Shown piece after piece: positions 47,828 through 56,134 of a stretch of 64,000 nt of DNA. Source of the stretch: UBA11704 sp964491805 (GTDB lineage Bacteria > Patescibacteriota > Minisyncoccia > Phycocordibacterales > UBA5272); contig CAZBGU010000001.1 of the NCBI GenBank assembly GCA_964491805.1, positions 62,001-126,000 on the forward strand. The letters are read 5' to 3'. Numbering within the stretch: the stretch's first letter is position 1; every line of letters begins with the position of its first letter. The translations under genes and the position numbers were made by a program. The notes below the pieces were generated by a model. That model ran no database searches and was not told the DNA's origin. It saw only the letters and a program-made list of their open reading frames with translations.

Positions 47828-48718
47828 ATGAAGACATTAACACCACAAAGTGAACGGTATCTGGAAATTATTAGCGAGTATAAAAAAGCTGGAAAAGCAA
47901 TTGCTCACTTTAATATTTCTAATCTCGATCAAGCACGTGCAATTGTTGAAGTTGCAGCTGAACTTAAGCAGCCGGTTATTATTGGTGCAAGTGAAGGTGA
48001 GCGAGAATATATGGGGGTCGATATGGTCCGTACCATTGTAAATGAGTTTAATCAAGAGTACGATATTCCAATTTTCCTTAACGCCGATCATACATATTCA
48101 CTTGAGAAAGTGGAAGAGGTCGTAGAAGCTGGTTACGACAGCGTGATCGTTGACGGTGCTAAACTTCCGTATGAAGAGAACGTGGCACTTGTTAAGTCAT
48201 GTGTTGACTTTGTTCGTAACTATGAAGAAAAGACGGGTAAGCGTGTGCTTGTAGAAGCTGAACTTGGCTACATAGGACAATCATCATCACTTAATGCGGC
48301 TCTTCCGGAAGGGGTAACTGAAGCTAACCTTACAACACCTGATCAGGCGAAGGATTTCGTACTTCGAACAGGTATCGATATGTTTGCTCCCGCTATTGGC
48401 AATGTACACGGCATGCTTATCGACGCAACAGAACCCGCGCTTCATATAGATCGTCTCAAAGAAATCACTGCTGCAGTTGATGTGCCGCTCGTGCTTCATG
48501 GTGCAAGTGGTAACACAGATGAGGATCTTAAGAGTTCAATAGATAACGGTGTTGCGATTATTCATATCAATACCGAAATCCGCAAAGCATTCCGCGATGG
48601 AGAAAAAGATTATATGGATGAACATCCACATGAAGTTGCTCCATATAAGTTCGGACGTGAAGGTCAGGAAGAAATGAAGAAAGTTGTGAGAGCGAAGATG
48701 GAGCTTTATATGAAGTAG
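47828..48718 (+). CDS. fba: Class II fructose-bisphosphate aldolase
   Basis: 296 residues. This zinc-dependent aldolase cleaves or forms fructose 1,6-bisphosphate. Visible motifs: KAIAHFNISNLDQARAIVEV near residue 22, the catalytic Asp and zinc His in FLNADHTYSLE near 82, EAELGYIGQ near 142, a zinc His in AIGNVHGM near 192, and the third zinc His in VPLVLHGASGNTDEDL near 220. NTEIRKAFRDG completes the phosphate site. It is divergent from the PfkB-family kinase with a 43-bp shared promoter region. Confidence 0.95.
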   Translation: MKTLTPQSERYLEIISEYKKAGKAIAHFNISNLDQARAIVEVAAELKQPVIIGASEGEREYMGVDMVRTIVNEFNQEYDIPIFLNADHTYSLEKVEEVVEAGYDSVIVDGAKLPYEENVALVKSCVDFVRNYEEKTGKRVLVEAELGYIGQSSSLNAALPEGVTEANLTTPDQAKDFVLRTGIDMFAPAIGNVHGMLIDATEPALHIDRLKEITAAVDVPLVLHGASGNTDEDLKSSIDNGVAIIHINTEIRKAFRDGEKDYMDEHPHEVAPYKFGREGQEEMKKVVRAKMELYMK

Positions 48719-48877
48719 TACCTAGTCAGAAATTGATGACTCGGTTTGTTAATTTTTTAAAAGTATTTTTAACGGAGAATTACTATGTCTCCCAACTTTT
48801 AAGAATCAATTGCCTGTCTCGCTCAGTCTTTGCTCCGTCTAACGTTACATGCAAAAAATACATTAAAAGGTTACAGT

Positions 48878-49567
48878 ATGGATCAAAAATATATTTACAC
48901 AATATTAGCTATTTTATTTTTATCGGTGTGGCTTGTGTTGTTCTTTGCAAGAAAGAATGTAAGAAGGGAAATGTTGTTGATTTCACTACCGGGGTCCTTC
49001 TTTGGTCCGCTCACTGATTTTTTCTATTTCAAGGACTGGTGGCATCCGTTTACTTTTAGTGGTAGTTTCCTTAGTGTTGAAGCTCTGGTCACTGGTTTTG
49101 GCATAGGAGGAGTGGCGGCTGTTGTTTATGAAGTGGTATTTCGAGAAAAAATAAATCAAAGGAATGTAACTATCACTATTCCTCATTTATTAAAAGTTGT
49201 AAAAGTTTTTATAGTATTATTTTTTGTATTTGCTTTGAGTTTCTATGTTGTTGGTAACAGTTTTTATGCAACAGATGTGACATTTCTTGTTTTGATTATT
49301 TTTGAATTATATCGAAGGCCTGATTTAATTAAAGATTCTTTGTATTCCGGTTTTTTACTGGTTGCTGTCGCGGTAGGTGTTTACGCTACCCTTAACCTAA
49401 TTATTCCGGGGTGGGTTGATAGTATTTGGGTATTTAAAAATACACCAAAAGTATATTTTCTCAGTTTGCCAATAGATGACCTAGTTTGGTATTTTTTAGC
49501 AGGAGCAGGAGTTGGTCCGCTTGTTGAATTTATTTTTAGATCGAAACTACAAAAATACCCACTGTAA
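48878..49567 (+). CDS. Multi-span membrane protein, lycopene-cyclase-domain-like (tentative)
   Basis: 229 residues from the ATG at 48878, with about seven hydrophobic spans. The segment FLSLPIDDLVWYFLAGAGVG followed by PLVEFIF near residue 195 recalls the PIEE/PxE motif of the CarR/CrtY-type lycopene cyclase domain, and LPGSFFGPLTDFFYFKDWW near 41 fits the same superfamily. No other carotenoid gene is in the window, so the reaction is not assigned. It lies between the aldolase and malic enzyme genes with gaps of 160 and 247 bp, so it is probably a separate transcript. Confidence 0.45.
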   Translation: MDQKYIYTILAILFLSVWLVLFFARKNVRREMLLISLPGSFFGPLTDFFYFKDWWHPFTFSGSFLSVEALVTGFGIGGVAAVVYEVVFREKINQRNVTITIPHLLKVVKVFIVLFFVFALSFYVVGNSFYATDVTFLVLIIFELYRRPDLIKDSLYSGFLLVAVAVGVYATLNLIIPGWVDSIWVFKNTPKVYFLSLPIDDLVWYFLAGAGVGPLVEFIFRSKLQKYPL

Positions 49568-49799
49568 ATGTTAACTATCTGGGGTCTTTGTAAGATTGTG
49601 GTTCTGTCCTCTTGGAGAATATTTGATAGAACCATGAACAAAAATAGATTTCAAGGAATACTTTTTATTCACACGTTTCATATACCTGTGTGACTACCGG
49701 CAAATGATATTTTACTTTGTGTGAAAATAAAAAGATGTGTTAGCTCTCAGGTAAAGTAAGTGCACAGATATGTTGTATACTTACAAACGTGTATTACAA

Positions 49800-49805
49800 T
49801 ATAAT
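49800..49805 (+). promoter_or_regulatory. -10 box of the malic enzyme gene (leaderless type)
   Basis: A consensus TATAAT ends 9 nt before the ATG at 49815. An upstream GTATACT at about 49766 is a possible second promoter. Confidence 0.6.
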
Positions 49806-49814
49806 AACTTAATC

Positions 49815-50951
49815 ATGCAACATGACTATAACATTGAGGCACTAGAGCTTCATAAAGTCCATCATGGGAAAATTGGCACTGAAACAAAAGTGCCACTTGT
49901 TAATAAAGAAGATTTAGCACGAGCGTACACCCCAGGTGTTGCGGAAGTGTGTCGTGAAATAGCTCGTGACAGTGAGCTTGCTCGTGAGTATACTCTTAAG
50001 CGAAATACCGTTGCGATAATTTCTGACGGGTCAGCGATACTTGGCCTAGGTAACTTAGGCGCGCTTGCTGCTATTCCTGTTATGGAAGGGAAGGCCGCAA
50101 TATTGAAATCATTTGCAGGAGTTGATGCATTTCCTATTTGTCTTGATACACAAGATACAGAAGAAATAATTAAAGCAGTGAAGCAGATTGCTCCAGTTTT
50201 TGGTGCCATTAACTTGGAGGATATTGCTGCACCAAGGTGCTTTGAAATTGAAGAGCGATTACGTAAAGAGCTTCCTATTCCGGTAATGCACGATGATCAG
50301 TGGGGGACAGCGACTGTGGTACTTGCTGGTGTTATCAATTCACTTACTCTCCTTACTCTTAAAAAAGAGGACACCAAAGTCGTGGTAAACGGTGTTGGGT
50401 CTGCTGGTGTTGCTGTGTCTCGTCTCCTGCTTGCATATGGTATTAAGGATATTCTTTTCTGTGATAGTAAAGGGATCATTCATGATAAGCGTGACGATCT
50501 TACAAAAGAAAAGAAAGAACTTATTGCTCTAAGTGTTGCGGAGTCATATGAAGGTACACTTGCTGACGCGATGAAGGGGAGACATATATTTATTGGATTA
50601 TCTAAACCTGGTACTGTTACTCAAGATATGGTGAGAAGCATGGCAGAACGTCCAGTGGTACTTTCGCTTGCAAATCCTGTACCAGAAATTATGCCAGAAG
50701 AAGCTCGTGCTGCCGGAGCGTACATTATTGCAACAGGAAGAAGCGATTACCCTAATCAACTCAATAACTCACTTATCTTCCCCGGACTCTTTAAAGGTGT
50801 CCTTACTAAGAATGTGAGGCAGTTTAAAATAGAGATGTTTATGCAAGCAGCTACAGCACTTGCATCTCATGTAGAAGATGTATCTCCGGATACTATTTTA
50901 CCAACAATGTTTGACAAGGATCTTGTTGATGTGATTGCGAGGACGGTGTAA
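49815..50951 (+). CDS. NAD(P)-dependent malic enzyme
   Basis: Oxidative decarboxylation of malate to pyruvate. The protein is 378 residues, the short bacterial form. N-terminal domain: KVPLVNKEDLARAYTPGVAE near residue 24, the catalytic-site region AIISDGSAILGLGNLGALAA near 67, and the metal/substrate segment FGAINLEDIAAPRCFEIEER near 128. HDDQWGTATVVLAGVINSL follows near 159. The NAD domain has VVVNGVGSAGVAVSRLL near 190. The start at 49815 is chosen from the promoter box; in-frame codons upstream precede it. It may supply pyruvate and reducing power to the sparse carbon network. Confidence 0.93.
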   Translation: MQHDYNIEALELHKVHHGKIGTETKVPLVNKEDLARAYTPGVAEVCREIARDSELAREYTLKRNTVAIISDGSAILGLGNLGALAAIPVMEGKAAILKSFAGVDAFPICLDTQDTEEIIKAVKQIAPVFGAINLEDIAAPRCFEIEERLRKELPIPVMHDDQWGTATVVLAGVINSLTLLTLKKEDTKVVVNGVGSAGVAVSRLLLAYGIKDILFCDSKGIIHDKRDDLTKEKKELIALSVAESYEGTLADAMKGRHIFIGLSKPGTVTQDMVRSMAERPVVLSLANPVPEIMPEEARAAGAYIIATGRSDYPNQLNNSLIFPGLFKGVLTKNVRQFKIEMFMQAATALASHVEDVSPDTILPTMFDKDLVDVIARTV

Positions 50952-50978
50952 GTGTGTGTTTGTGTAAGAGAGGAAGCA

Positions 50979-51000
50979 GACCCCGCCAGATGGCGGGGTC
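50979..51000 (-). terminator. Terminator of the HD-domain gene
   Basis: GACCCCGCC-AGAT-GGCGGGGTC: a 9-bp perfect stem directly after the stop at 51000, followed on the minus strand by TGCTTCCTCTCTT. It may also act against the convergent malic enzyme transcript. Confidence 0.85.
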
Positions 51001-51725
51001 TATTGCAGATGCGGGGCAAGAGCCACATCAAGCCTGTGCTTAAGCAGTAGGTGAAGATTGAGCATTGAATGCTTCTTGATAGTCCTCTTTTCCCAGAGCT
51101 TTTCCAGGGTGTTTTTCAGTTTCCTTTCGATGACAGGGAACCAGAGGAGTGTTTCAGACACTTTTCTCTCAACATCTTCTTTCTTAAGCGCTGAAAATGT
51201 TCTCGCGTTATGGATACGGTCCGCATACTTGATCGCGAGCACTCTCCAGAGGATGGTTAGGTCCGGTTCAGAGAGCAACCGTCTCCACTGCATCTCCTTA
51301 GCCTCTCCTTCCTTCTTGGAGAGAAGCTCTACAATTCGCGACACCATTGCACCGTACTTTTTTTGTATAAGTTTTTGTACGGCAGTCTTGTTCTCTGTAT
51401 GCTTGGTGTCTTCGATTGTGTCGTGCAGTATTGCTGCACAAAGGGACTTGAAGTCGCGTACTTTAACCTCAATGAGGATGCACGCTACTTCAAGGAGATG
51501 AATGATGTACGGGGTTACTCCGTCCTTTCTGTACTGACCTTTGTGGATCGTGGATGAGTCGATGATTGATTCAGCGAGCTTTCGTTGCTGATTGATCACG
51601 AGACAGCTCCTTGCGGTTCTTATTATTTTTTGTAGCAACTTTCTCGCAAGTTTCCTATCTTCTTCGACTCGAAATGGAGTGTCGGCAGCAATCGCAGCCA
51701 ACAGATTGGCTACGGTTGCTTCCAT
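51000..51725 (-). CDS. HD-domain protein, RelA/SpoT hydrolase-like
   Basis: 241 residues. The HD phosphohydrolase core follows the SpoT pattern: IHKGQYRKDGVTPYIIHLLE near residue 60, AAILHDTIEDT near 93 (the His-Asp pair) and IKYADRIHNARTFSALK near 162. No synthetase, TGS or ACT domain is present, so this is a stand-alone hydrolase of the small alarmone hydrolase type, inferred to degrade (p)ppGpp or a similar nucleotide. No synthetase is in the window. The gene is GC-richer than neighbours, has a GAGG Shine-Dalgarno 7 nt before the ATG and its own terminator. Confidence 0.8.
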   Translation of the reverse strand: MEATVANLLAAIAADTPFRVEEDRKLARKLLQKIIRTARSCLVINQQRKLAESIIDSSTIHKGQYRKDGVTPYIIHLLEVACILIEVKVRDFKSLCAAILHDTIEDTKHTENKTAVQKLIQKKYGAMVSRIVELLSKKEGEAKEMQWRRLLSEPDLTILWRVLAIKYADRIHNARTFSALKKEDVERKVSETLLWFPVIERKLKNTLEKLWEKRTIKKHSMLNLHLLLKHRLDVALAPHLQ

Positions 51726-51880
51726 GACATGCCTCTTTGGTTGGTGAAGGTGCTATTTATCGTGAACACTACCGTAAAAAGTCTATTCTGTCTATAAACT
51801 GTTATATTTAGAGGAATAGTTACAGCACAACAAAAAACACCTAATTTCACCGTGTTAGACGTGTATGGTAGTATGTCACT

Positions 51881-53101
51881 ATGTCATTTTCATTTGATAT
51901 TATCGCAAAGTCTAAGGAAGCCCCGCTCGCACGAGCAGGTATTATTCATACACCGCACGGCGATGTAGAGACCCCAGCATTTATCACTGTTGGAACTAAA
52001 GCAACAGTTAAATCTCTTACTGTTGAGCAAATAAAAGAGTATGTCGGAACACAATGCGTACTCGCTAACACATATCATCTCTATCTTGAGCCTGGTGATG
52101 AGTTGGTTGCACGCCACGGAGGATTTGCAGAGATGATGCAGTGGAAGGGGCCAACATTTACAGATTCGGGTGGGTTTCAAGTATTTTCATTAGGTCAAGC
52201 ACTTGGCCATGGTGTGAGCAAGATTGCAACGAGTGAAGAGATTAGTAAGCGTGAGACAGTTGAGATAAAGAACGAGAAGGTTCATGAGAAGATGGCGAAG
52301 ATTGATGATGATGGTGTAACGTTCAAGTCAGTGATCGATGGTAGTGAGCACAGATTCACACCAGAGCGAAGTATGCAGATACAGCACAATCTTGGTGCCG
52401 ATATGTTTTTTGCGTTCGACGAGTGTACGTCGCCACTTGCGCCAGTGGAATATCAGAAGAAAGCAATTGCTCGCACTCATGCATGGGCAGCACGTTCACT
52501 TGCTGAACATAAACGTTTAGGTAAAAGTGAAGCAACAGGGGAAATGCAAGCACTCTTTGGTGTTGTACAAGGAGGTGCATATGAAGAGCTTCGTAAGGAG
52601 TCTGCATCTGTGCTCGGTGCTATGGACTTTGATGGATATGGTATAGGTGGAAGTTTCACAAAAGAGGATATGGCAACAGCTGTAAGATGGGTAAATGAAA
52701 TTCTTCCAGAAGGAAAACCTCGACACCTGCTTGGTATTGGTGAACCTATTGACATCTTGCTTGGGATAGAAAATGGTGTTGATACATTCGATTGTGTTGC
52801 ACCTACTCGCATCGCACGTAACGGCGCACTCTATACACGTGATGGTCGTATTAATATTACTAACGCAAAGTACAAAAATGATATGTCGCCGATCTCAGAC
52901 GATGTGAGTTGGTACACACACAGATATACAAAGGCATACCTTTCACATCTCTTTCGATCAGATGAGATGCTAGCAGCGACACTCGCATCGATTCATAATC
53001 TTAAGTTCCTGACAACGCTGTGCGAAGAATCAAGAAGACATCTAATTGCTGGAACATTCTTAGAATTTAAGGAGGCATTTGTTAAACGTTACTACAAGTA
53101 A
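51881..53101 (+). CDS. tgt: tRNA-guanine transglycosylase, lacking zinc cysteines
   Basis: 406 residues. It exchanges guanine-34 for a queuine precursor in tRNAs with GUN anticodons. Core motifs are present: TPAFITVGTKATVKSLTVEQ near residue 27, the active-site TDSGGFQVFSLG near 94, GVVQGGAYEELRKES near 226, IGGSFTKEDMA near 253, and the second catalytic Asp in VDTFDCVAPTRIARNGALYT near 302. The C-terminal zinc site (normally CxCxxC...H) reads DDVSWYTHRYTKAYLSHL. All three cysteines are replaced and only the histidine is kept. The fold looks otherwise intact. TAGTAT lies 6 nt before the ATG. Confidence 0.92.
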   Translation: MSFSFDIIAKSKEAPLARAGIIHTPHGDVETPAFITVGTKATVKSLTVEQIKEYVGTQCVLANTYHLYLEPGDELVARHGGFAEMMQWKGPTFTDSGGFQVFSLGQALGHGVSKIATSEEISKRETVEIKNEKVHEKMAKIDDDGVTFKSVIDGSEHRFTPERSMQIQHNLGADMFFAFDECTSPLAPVEYQKKAIARTHAWAARSLAEHKRLGKSEATGEMQALFGVVQGGAYEELRKESASVLGAMDFDGYGIGGSFTKEDMATAVRWVNEILPEGKPRHLLGIGEPIDILLGIENGVDTFDCVAPTRIARNGALYTRDGRINITNAKYKNDMSPISDDVSWYTHRYTKAYLSHLFRSDEMLAATLASIHNLKFLTTLCEESRRHLIAGTFLEFKEAFVKRYYK

Positions 53102-53172
53102 AAGTAGTAAGGGGGTACATTGGCAAGTAGTATTGTCTTTTATGTAGTAATGAGATGGGAACAAAAAGAAAG

Positions 53173-53215
53173 AGCGAGTAGATCGTTTCAGCGTGATGCC
53201 TTGGATCTGCTCGCT
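53173..53215 (-). terminator. Terminator of the three-span membrane gene
   Basis: Arms AGCGAGTAGATC (53173-53184) and GATCTGCTCGCT (53204-53215), one mismatch, are followed on the minus strand by CTTTCTTTTTG. Confidence 0.75.
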
Positions 53216-53236
53216 ACATTCGTGGGGCGTCAACAT

Positions 53237-53638
53237 TCACTCGTCGTTGTCATCATCGCATGTAGCGATGACAGGCGACGGAGTTCTTTCAGGGCGTTCG
53301 CTGGGAACGGTGATTCTTGAAGATTTTGTCACGGCTTGCTCATGGGTATGTTGTGGTTTGCGTGCAAAGAAAGCCACGACTAGAAGTACGACGATAACCG
53401 CAAGTCCTTTCAGCCAAGAAGGCGATCTTCTTCGTTTCAAGAAAAGGGATCTTGGTTTACTTCGCGTGCGCTTCCATGCCCATACACCGCCAACAACCAT
53501 GAGAGTCGTTGATATGGTTCCTTTGATCACAAAGAACCAGAATGTTGCCACTGGGCCAGTCATGATACCTTTGTAGTACAACGTAAAGAACGTTGCCACA
53601 AGGAGGATGGTAACAACCATAGCTACTCGCTTCTTCAC
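53237..53638 (-). CDS. Three-span membrane protein, 133 aa, SD-led
   Basis: I do not recognise the family. It starts at a GTG (53638). Hydrophobic spans lie at about residues 5-21, 30-52 (TFWFFVIKGTISTTLMVVGG) and 76-91 (GLAVIVVLLVVAFFA). Basic segments sit between (WKRTRSKPRSLFLKRRRSPS), and the polar acidic tail ends TCDDDNDE. It has an AAGGAG Shine-Dalgarno 7 nt before the start, a TTGACC-17-TACGAT promoter and its own terminator. It belongs with the GC-richer SD-led genes. The gene is divergent from the cytochrome cluster that starts at 53774. Confidence 0.6.
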   Translation of the reverse strand: MKKRVAMVVTILLVATFFTLYYKGIMTGPVATFWFFVIKGTISTTLMVVGGVWAWKRTRSKPRSLFLKRRRSPSWLKGLAVIVVLLVVAFFARKPQHTHEQAVTKSSRITVPSERPERTPSPVIATCDDDNDE

Positions 53639-53674
53639 AGACTTCTCCTTGTGGTTTGTGGTAGGTTGAGTCCC

Positions 53675-53703
53675 ATCGTATCTTTTTTATTGATAGCGGT
53701 CAA
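53675..53703 (-). promoter_or_regulatory. Promoter of the three-span membrane gene
   Basis: On the minus strand TTGACC (53698-53703), a 17-bp spacer and TACGAT (53675-53680). Confidence 0.65.
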
Positions 53704-53759
53704 ATTAGCAGCTCTAATGTGTTGTGGGTGGCTCTACCATTTTGGATGTTTTTGTGTGG

Positions 53760-53765
53760 TAAACT
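53760..53765 (+). promoter_or_regulatory. -10 box of the cytochrome cluster (leaderless type)
   Basis: TAAACT with TG extension ends 8 nt before the ATG at 53774. Confidence 0.5.
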
Positions 53766-53773
53766 CTGTAGTA

Positions 53774-54196
53774 ATGAACCTTCGCGGACTACTACAAAAA
53801 ATGAGCATAGATCGTCTTGCATCATATGTTGTACCAATTAATCGGTACACAATATACGTACTTACTATTTTTATTTGGGCCCCACATGGTGCTAAGGAGT
53901 GCGTTACTGTTTGTAATGGTCCCAATTTTGTTGCACCGATGATTTTTACTTTTTTGGCACCAAACTGGACGATGGACATGTCGTTACATGGATGGGTAAT
54001 GCAACTACTGTTTTCTCCTCCAATTTTTTTGCTTGTTTATGCAATCTTTCGTTTTGCAAAAAAGAAGTGGGGAATATTCCTCGAAGTGTACATTGTGAGA
54101 TGGACAATCGTGTGGTATGGGGTGCTTGCATATTATAATTTTGTATTTTGGTATGGACCTCTTCGTCAATTTGTCTTTCCACTATTTGTTTTTTAA
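53774..54196 (+). CDS. Membrane protein at the head of the cytochrome cluster, 140 aa
   Basis: I do not recognise the family. Three or four hydrophobic segments are visible: about residues 21-36 (INRYTIYVLTIFIW), 50-62, 70-92 (LHGWVMQLLFSPPIFLLVYA) and 104-130. A Cys pair lies in KECVTVCNGPNF near residue 42. The start at 53774 is chosen from the -10 box; a longer frame to 53651 runs over the divergent promoter. The flavocytochrome gene starts 20 bp after its stop, so it is probably part of the same operon and may be a small membrane partner. Confidence 0.5.
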   Translation: MNLRGLLQKMSIDRLASYVVPINRYTIYVLTIFIWAPHGAKECVTVCNGPNFVAPMIFTFLAPNWTMDMSLHGWVMQLLFSPPIFLLVYAIFRFAKKKWGIFLEVYIVRWTIVWYGVLAYYNFVFWYGPLRQFVFPLFVF

Positions 54197-54216
54197 GACA
54201 CTATACATATACACTT

Positions 54217-55545
54217 ATGACTATTCCACACAAAATTTCTAGAATGTTGTGGGTTCCTGCCCTCTCGGTGGTTATAGGGGTGCCGGTGCTTTCATGGCTA
54301 CTTCATGCTTCCTTCGCGAGTAGCTTATCTTCATCATATTTTTTTCTTACACAAGTTGGGCAAATAACGGGAATCATCGGAGCTCAACTTTTTGCTTTCA
54401 CACTAGTGCTAAGTGCTCGTATTAAAGTAGTAGAGTATATCTTCGGTGGTCTCGATAAACTCTATGTAATACATCACCGTACAGGTGTTATATCGTTTGT
54501 CTTGCTTGCTATTCATCCGATTATTCTCGCATTTCGCTATCTCGACGATGGGTTGGAAGGCGTCATGAATTTTCTTGTTCCTGTTAACAACACTCTTCCT
54601 AGAGATTTTGGTATTTATGCAGTTATTATCATGCTGCTGCTTTTATTTGTAACATTTTATGGATCGATCTTTTCGTACCGGTCACTTAAGAATGCACATC
54701 GCTTTATGGGGGCTGCATTTTTTTTGGGAACACTTCATATTTTTTTGATACCAAGTTCAATGAGTGATGATATTGCTCTCAAGATTTCATGCCTTGGCAT
54801 GGCGGTAGTTGGGTGCCTTGCTTTTGTCTATAGAACATTGCTGGGGGCATACGTGGTAACACGGTACGACTATAATGTTAGCTCCGTGAATGATATAGGG
54901 CAGGGGGTCGTCGAAGTAACACTCAGCCCTCATAAAGAAATAATGGAACATCTTCCTGGTCAATTCGCAATGCTTTCTCTTACCCATTCAAAAGTAGTCC
55001 CTGACGAAGAACATCCTTTTACAATTAGTTCCAAGAGAGATAATGGAGAGATACGTTTTTCGATAAAAGCACTTGGTGATTATACGAGCCTTCTCTCTGG
55101 CGTTACTGTTGGTACAAAGGCAACCGTAGAAGGGCCATATGGTGAGTTCTACTATGGATATGGGTCAAAGACACAAGTCTGGGTTGCGGGTGGAATTGGG
55201 GTTACACCGTTTGTGAGTATGGCTGAGGCACTCCTTAAAGAGGAGAGTATTGCGTATACTATTGATTTCTACTATTCTGTTCGTTCGGATAAGGATGGAG
55301 CATATAAGGATTTGTTTGCAAGGTTAGCAAAAAAGCATCCAAGCTTCACATTTCACTTTATGCCAAGTGATACGTCTGGGTATATAACGGGGGAAGTTCT
55401 CCTGAAAGAGATTGGTGATATTAAGAAGCGGGATATCTTTGTTTGCGGCCCACCACCAATGATGGCCGCACTGACTGAATCACTCGTGTCTCTTGGTGTG
55501 TCGAAGCGATATATTCATTCTGAGTGTTTCTCATTATTAAAATAA
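54217..55545 (+). CDS. Ferric-reductase-like flavocytochrome (heme b membrane domain + FAD/NAD(P)H domain)
   Basis: 442 residues from the ATG at 54217. The N-terminal half has six or so spans with a ferric-reductase transmembrane domain. Paired histidines in IHHRTGVISFVLLAIHPIIL and NAHRFMGAAFFLGTLHIF fit two stacked b hemes. The C-terminal half is a ferredoxin-reductase module: an FAD-binding barrel (LPGQFAMLSLTH, HPFTISSKRDNG near 268) and a nucleotide-binding domain (VWVAGGIGVTPFVSMAEALL near 325, FVCGPPPMMAALTES near 407). It should move electrons from NAD(P)H in the cytoplasm through the membrane to an outside acceptor. The two cytochrome b5 genes immediately downstream are the obvious candidates. 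Confidence 0.88.
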   Translation: MTIPHKISRMLWVPALSVVIGVPVLSWLLHASFASSLSSSYFFLTQVGQITGIIGAQLFAFTLVLSARIKVVEYIFGGLDKLYVIHHRTGVISFVLLAIHPIILAFRYLDDGLEGVMNFLVPVNNTLPRDFGIYAVIIMLLLLFVTFYGSIFSYRSLKNAHRFMGAAFFLGTLHIFLIPSSMSDDIALKISCLGMAVVGCLAFVYRTLLGAYVVTRYDYNVSSVNDIGQGVVEVTLSPHKEIMEHLPGQFAMLSLTHSKVVPDEEHPFTISSKRDNGEIRFSIKALGDYTSLLSGVTVGTKATVEGPYGEFYYGYGSKTQVWVAGGIGVTPFVSMAEALLKEESIAYTIDFYYSVRSDKDGAYKDLFARLAKKHPSFTFHFMPSDTSGYITGEVLLKEIGDIKKRDIFVCGPPPMMAALTESLVSLGVSKRYIHSECFSLLK

Positions 55546-55549
55546 GATC

Positions 55550-56110
55550 ATGACAATGAAAAACTTTTTTACATTATTCTCATTTTTGTTTCTAGGTGTT
55601 GTTGTTGCAATCTTGGTTGCTGGTTATATAAGTAAAGACAACCGATTGGCGCGTGAAGCTTACAGCAAAAAAACACAAGAACAGTTGATTCAGATAGCAT
55701 CTTCAGTTGAGAGCTCTCAAAAACAAATAGATTCTCTTGAAGAAAAGTTTAATGAGAGTCAGTCTGTACAGACCAGTACTACGGCAGGGTCGAAAAAGAC
55801 AATAACCACAAAGTCTCAAACACCAAGTAAAGCAAAGCCCACAACACCTGGAACGAAATTAACGAGCGAACTTGTTGCTAAGCATTCAACTGCATCTGAC
55901 TGTTGGATTATTGTTTCCCAGAAAGTGTACTCTGTTTCTTCATACATATCTGAGCATCCAGGAGGAAAGTCTGTAATTGTAAAAATGTGTGGAAAGGATG
56001 CGACTACTGTTTTTACCAGTAGAGGTGACACGGGTGAACATTCTTCTACTGCGTGGCAGTTGCTAGGTCAGTTCTTGGTTGGTTCACTTGGTTCTACTGT
56101 TACATTGTAG
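55550..56110 (+). CDS. Membrane-anchored single-domain cytochrome b5 protein
   Basis: 186 residues. One N-terminal anchor (residues 8-27, LFSFLFLGVVVAILVAGYI), then a coiled-coil-like stalk (about 35-70) and a Ser/Thr/Lys linker. A cytochrome b5 heme domain occupies residues 105-182. It contains DCWIIVSQKVYSVSSYI, the axial-ligand motif EHPGG and the second axial histidine in TGEHSSTAWQLL. The extra cysteines in DCW and MCGKDAT could form a disulphide outside the cell. It starts 4 bp after the flavocytochrome stop and 24 bp before the eight-domain protein, so it is a likely intermediate electron carrier. Confidence 0.88.
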   Translation: MTMKNFFTLFSFLFLGVVVAILVAGYISKDNRLAREAYSKKTQEQLIQIASSVESSQKQIDSLEEKFNESQSVQTSTTAGSKKTITTKSQTPSKAKPTTPGTKLTSELVAKHSTASDCWIIVSQKVYSVSSYISEHPGGKSVIVKMCGKDATTVFTSRGDTGEHSSTAWQLLGQFLVGSLGSTVTL

Positions 56111-56134
56111 AAAATATATTTACTCGCATCGTAT

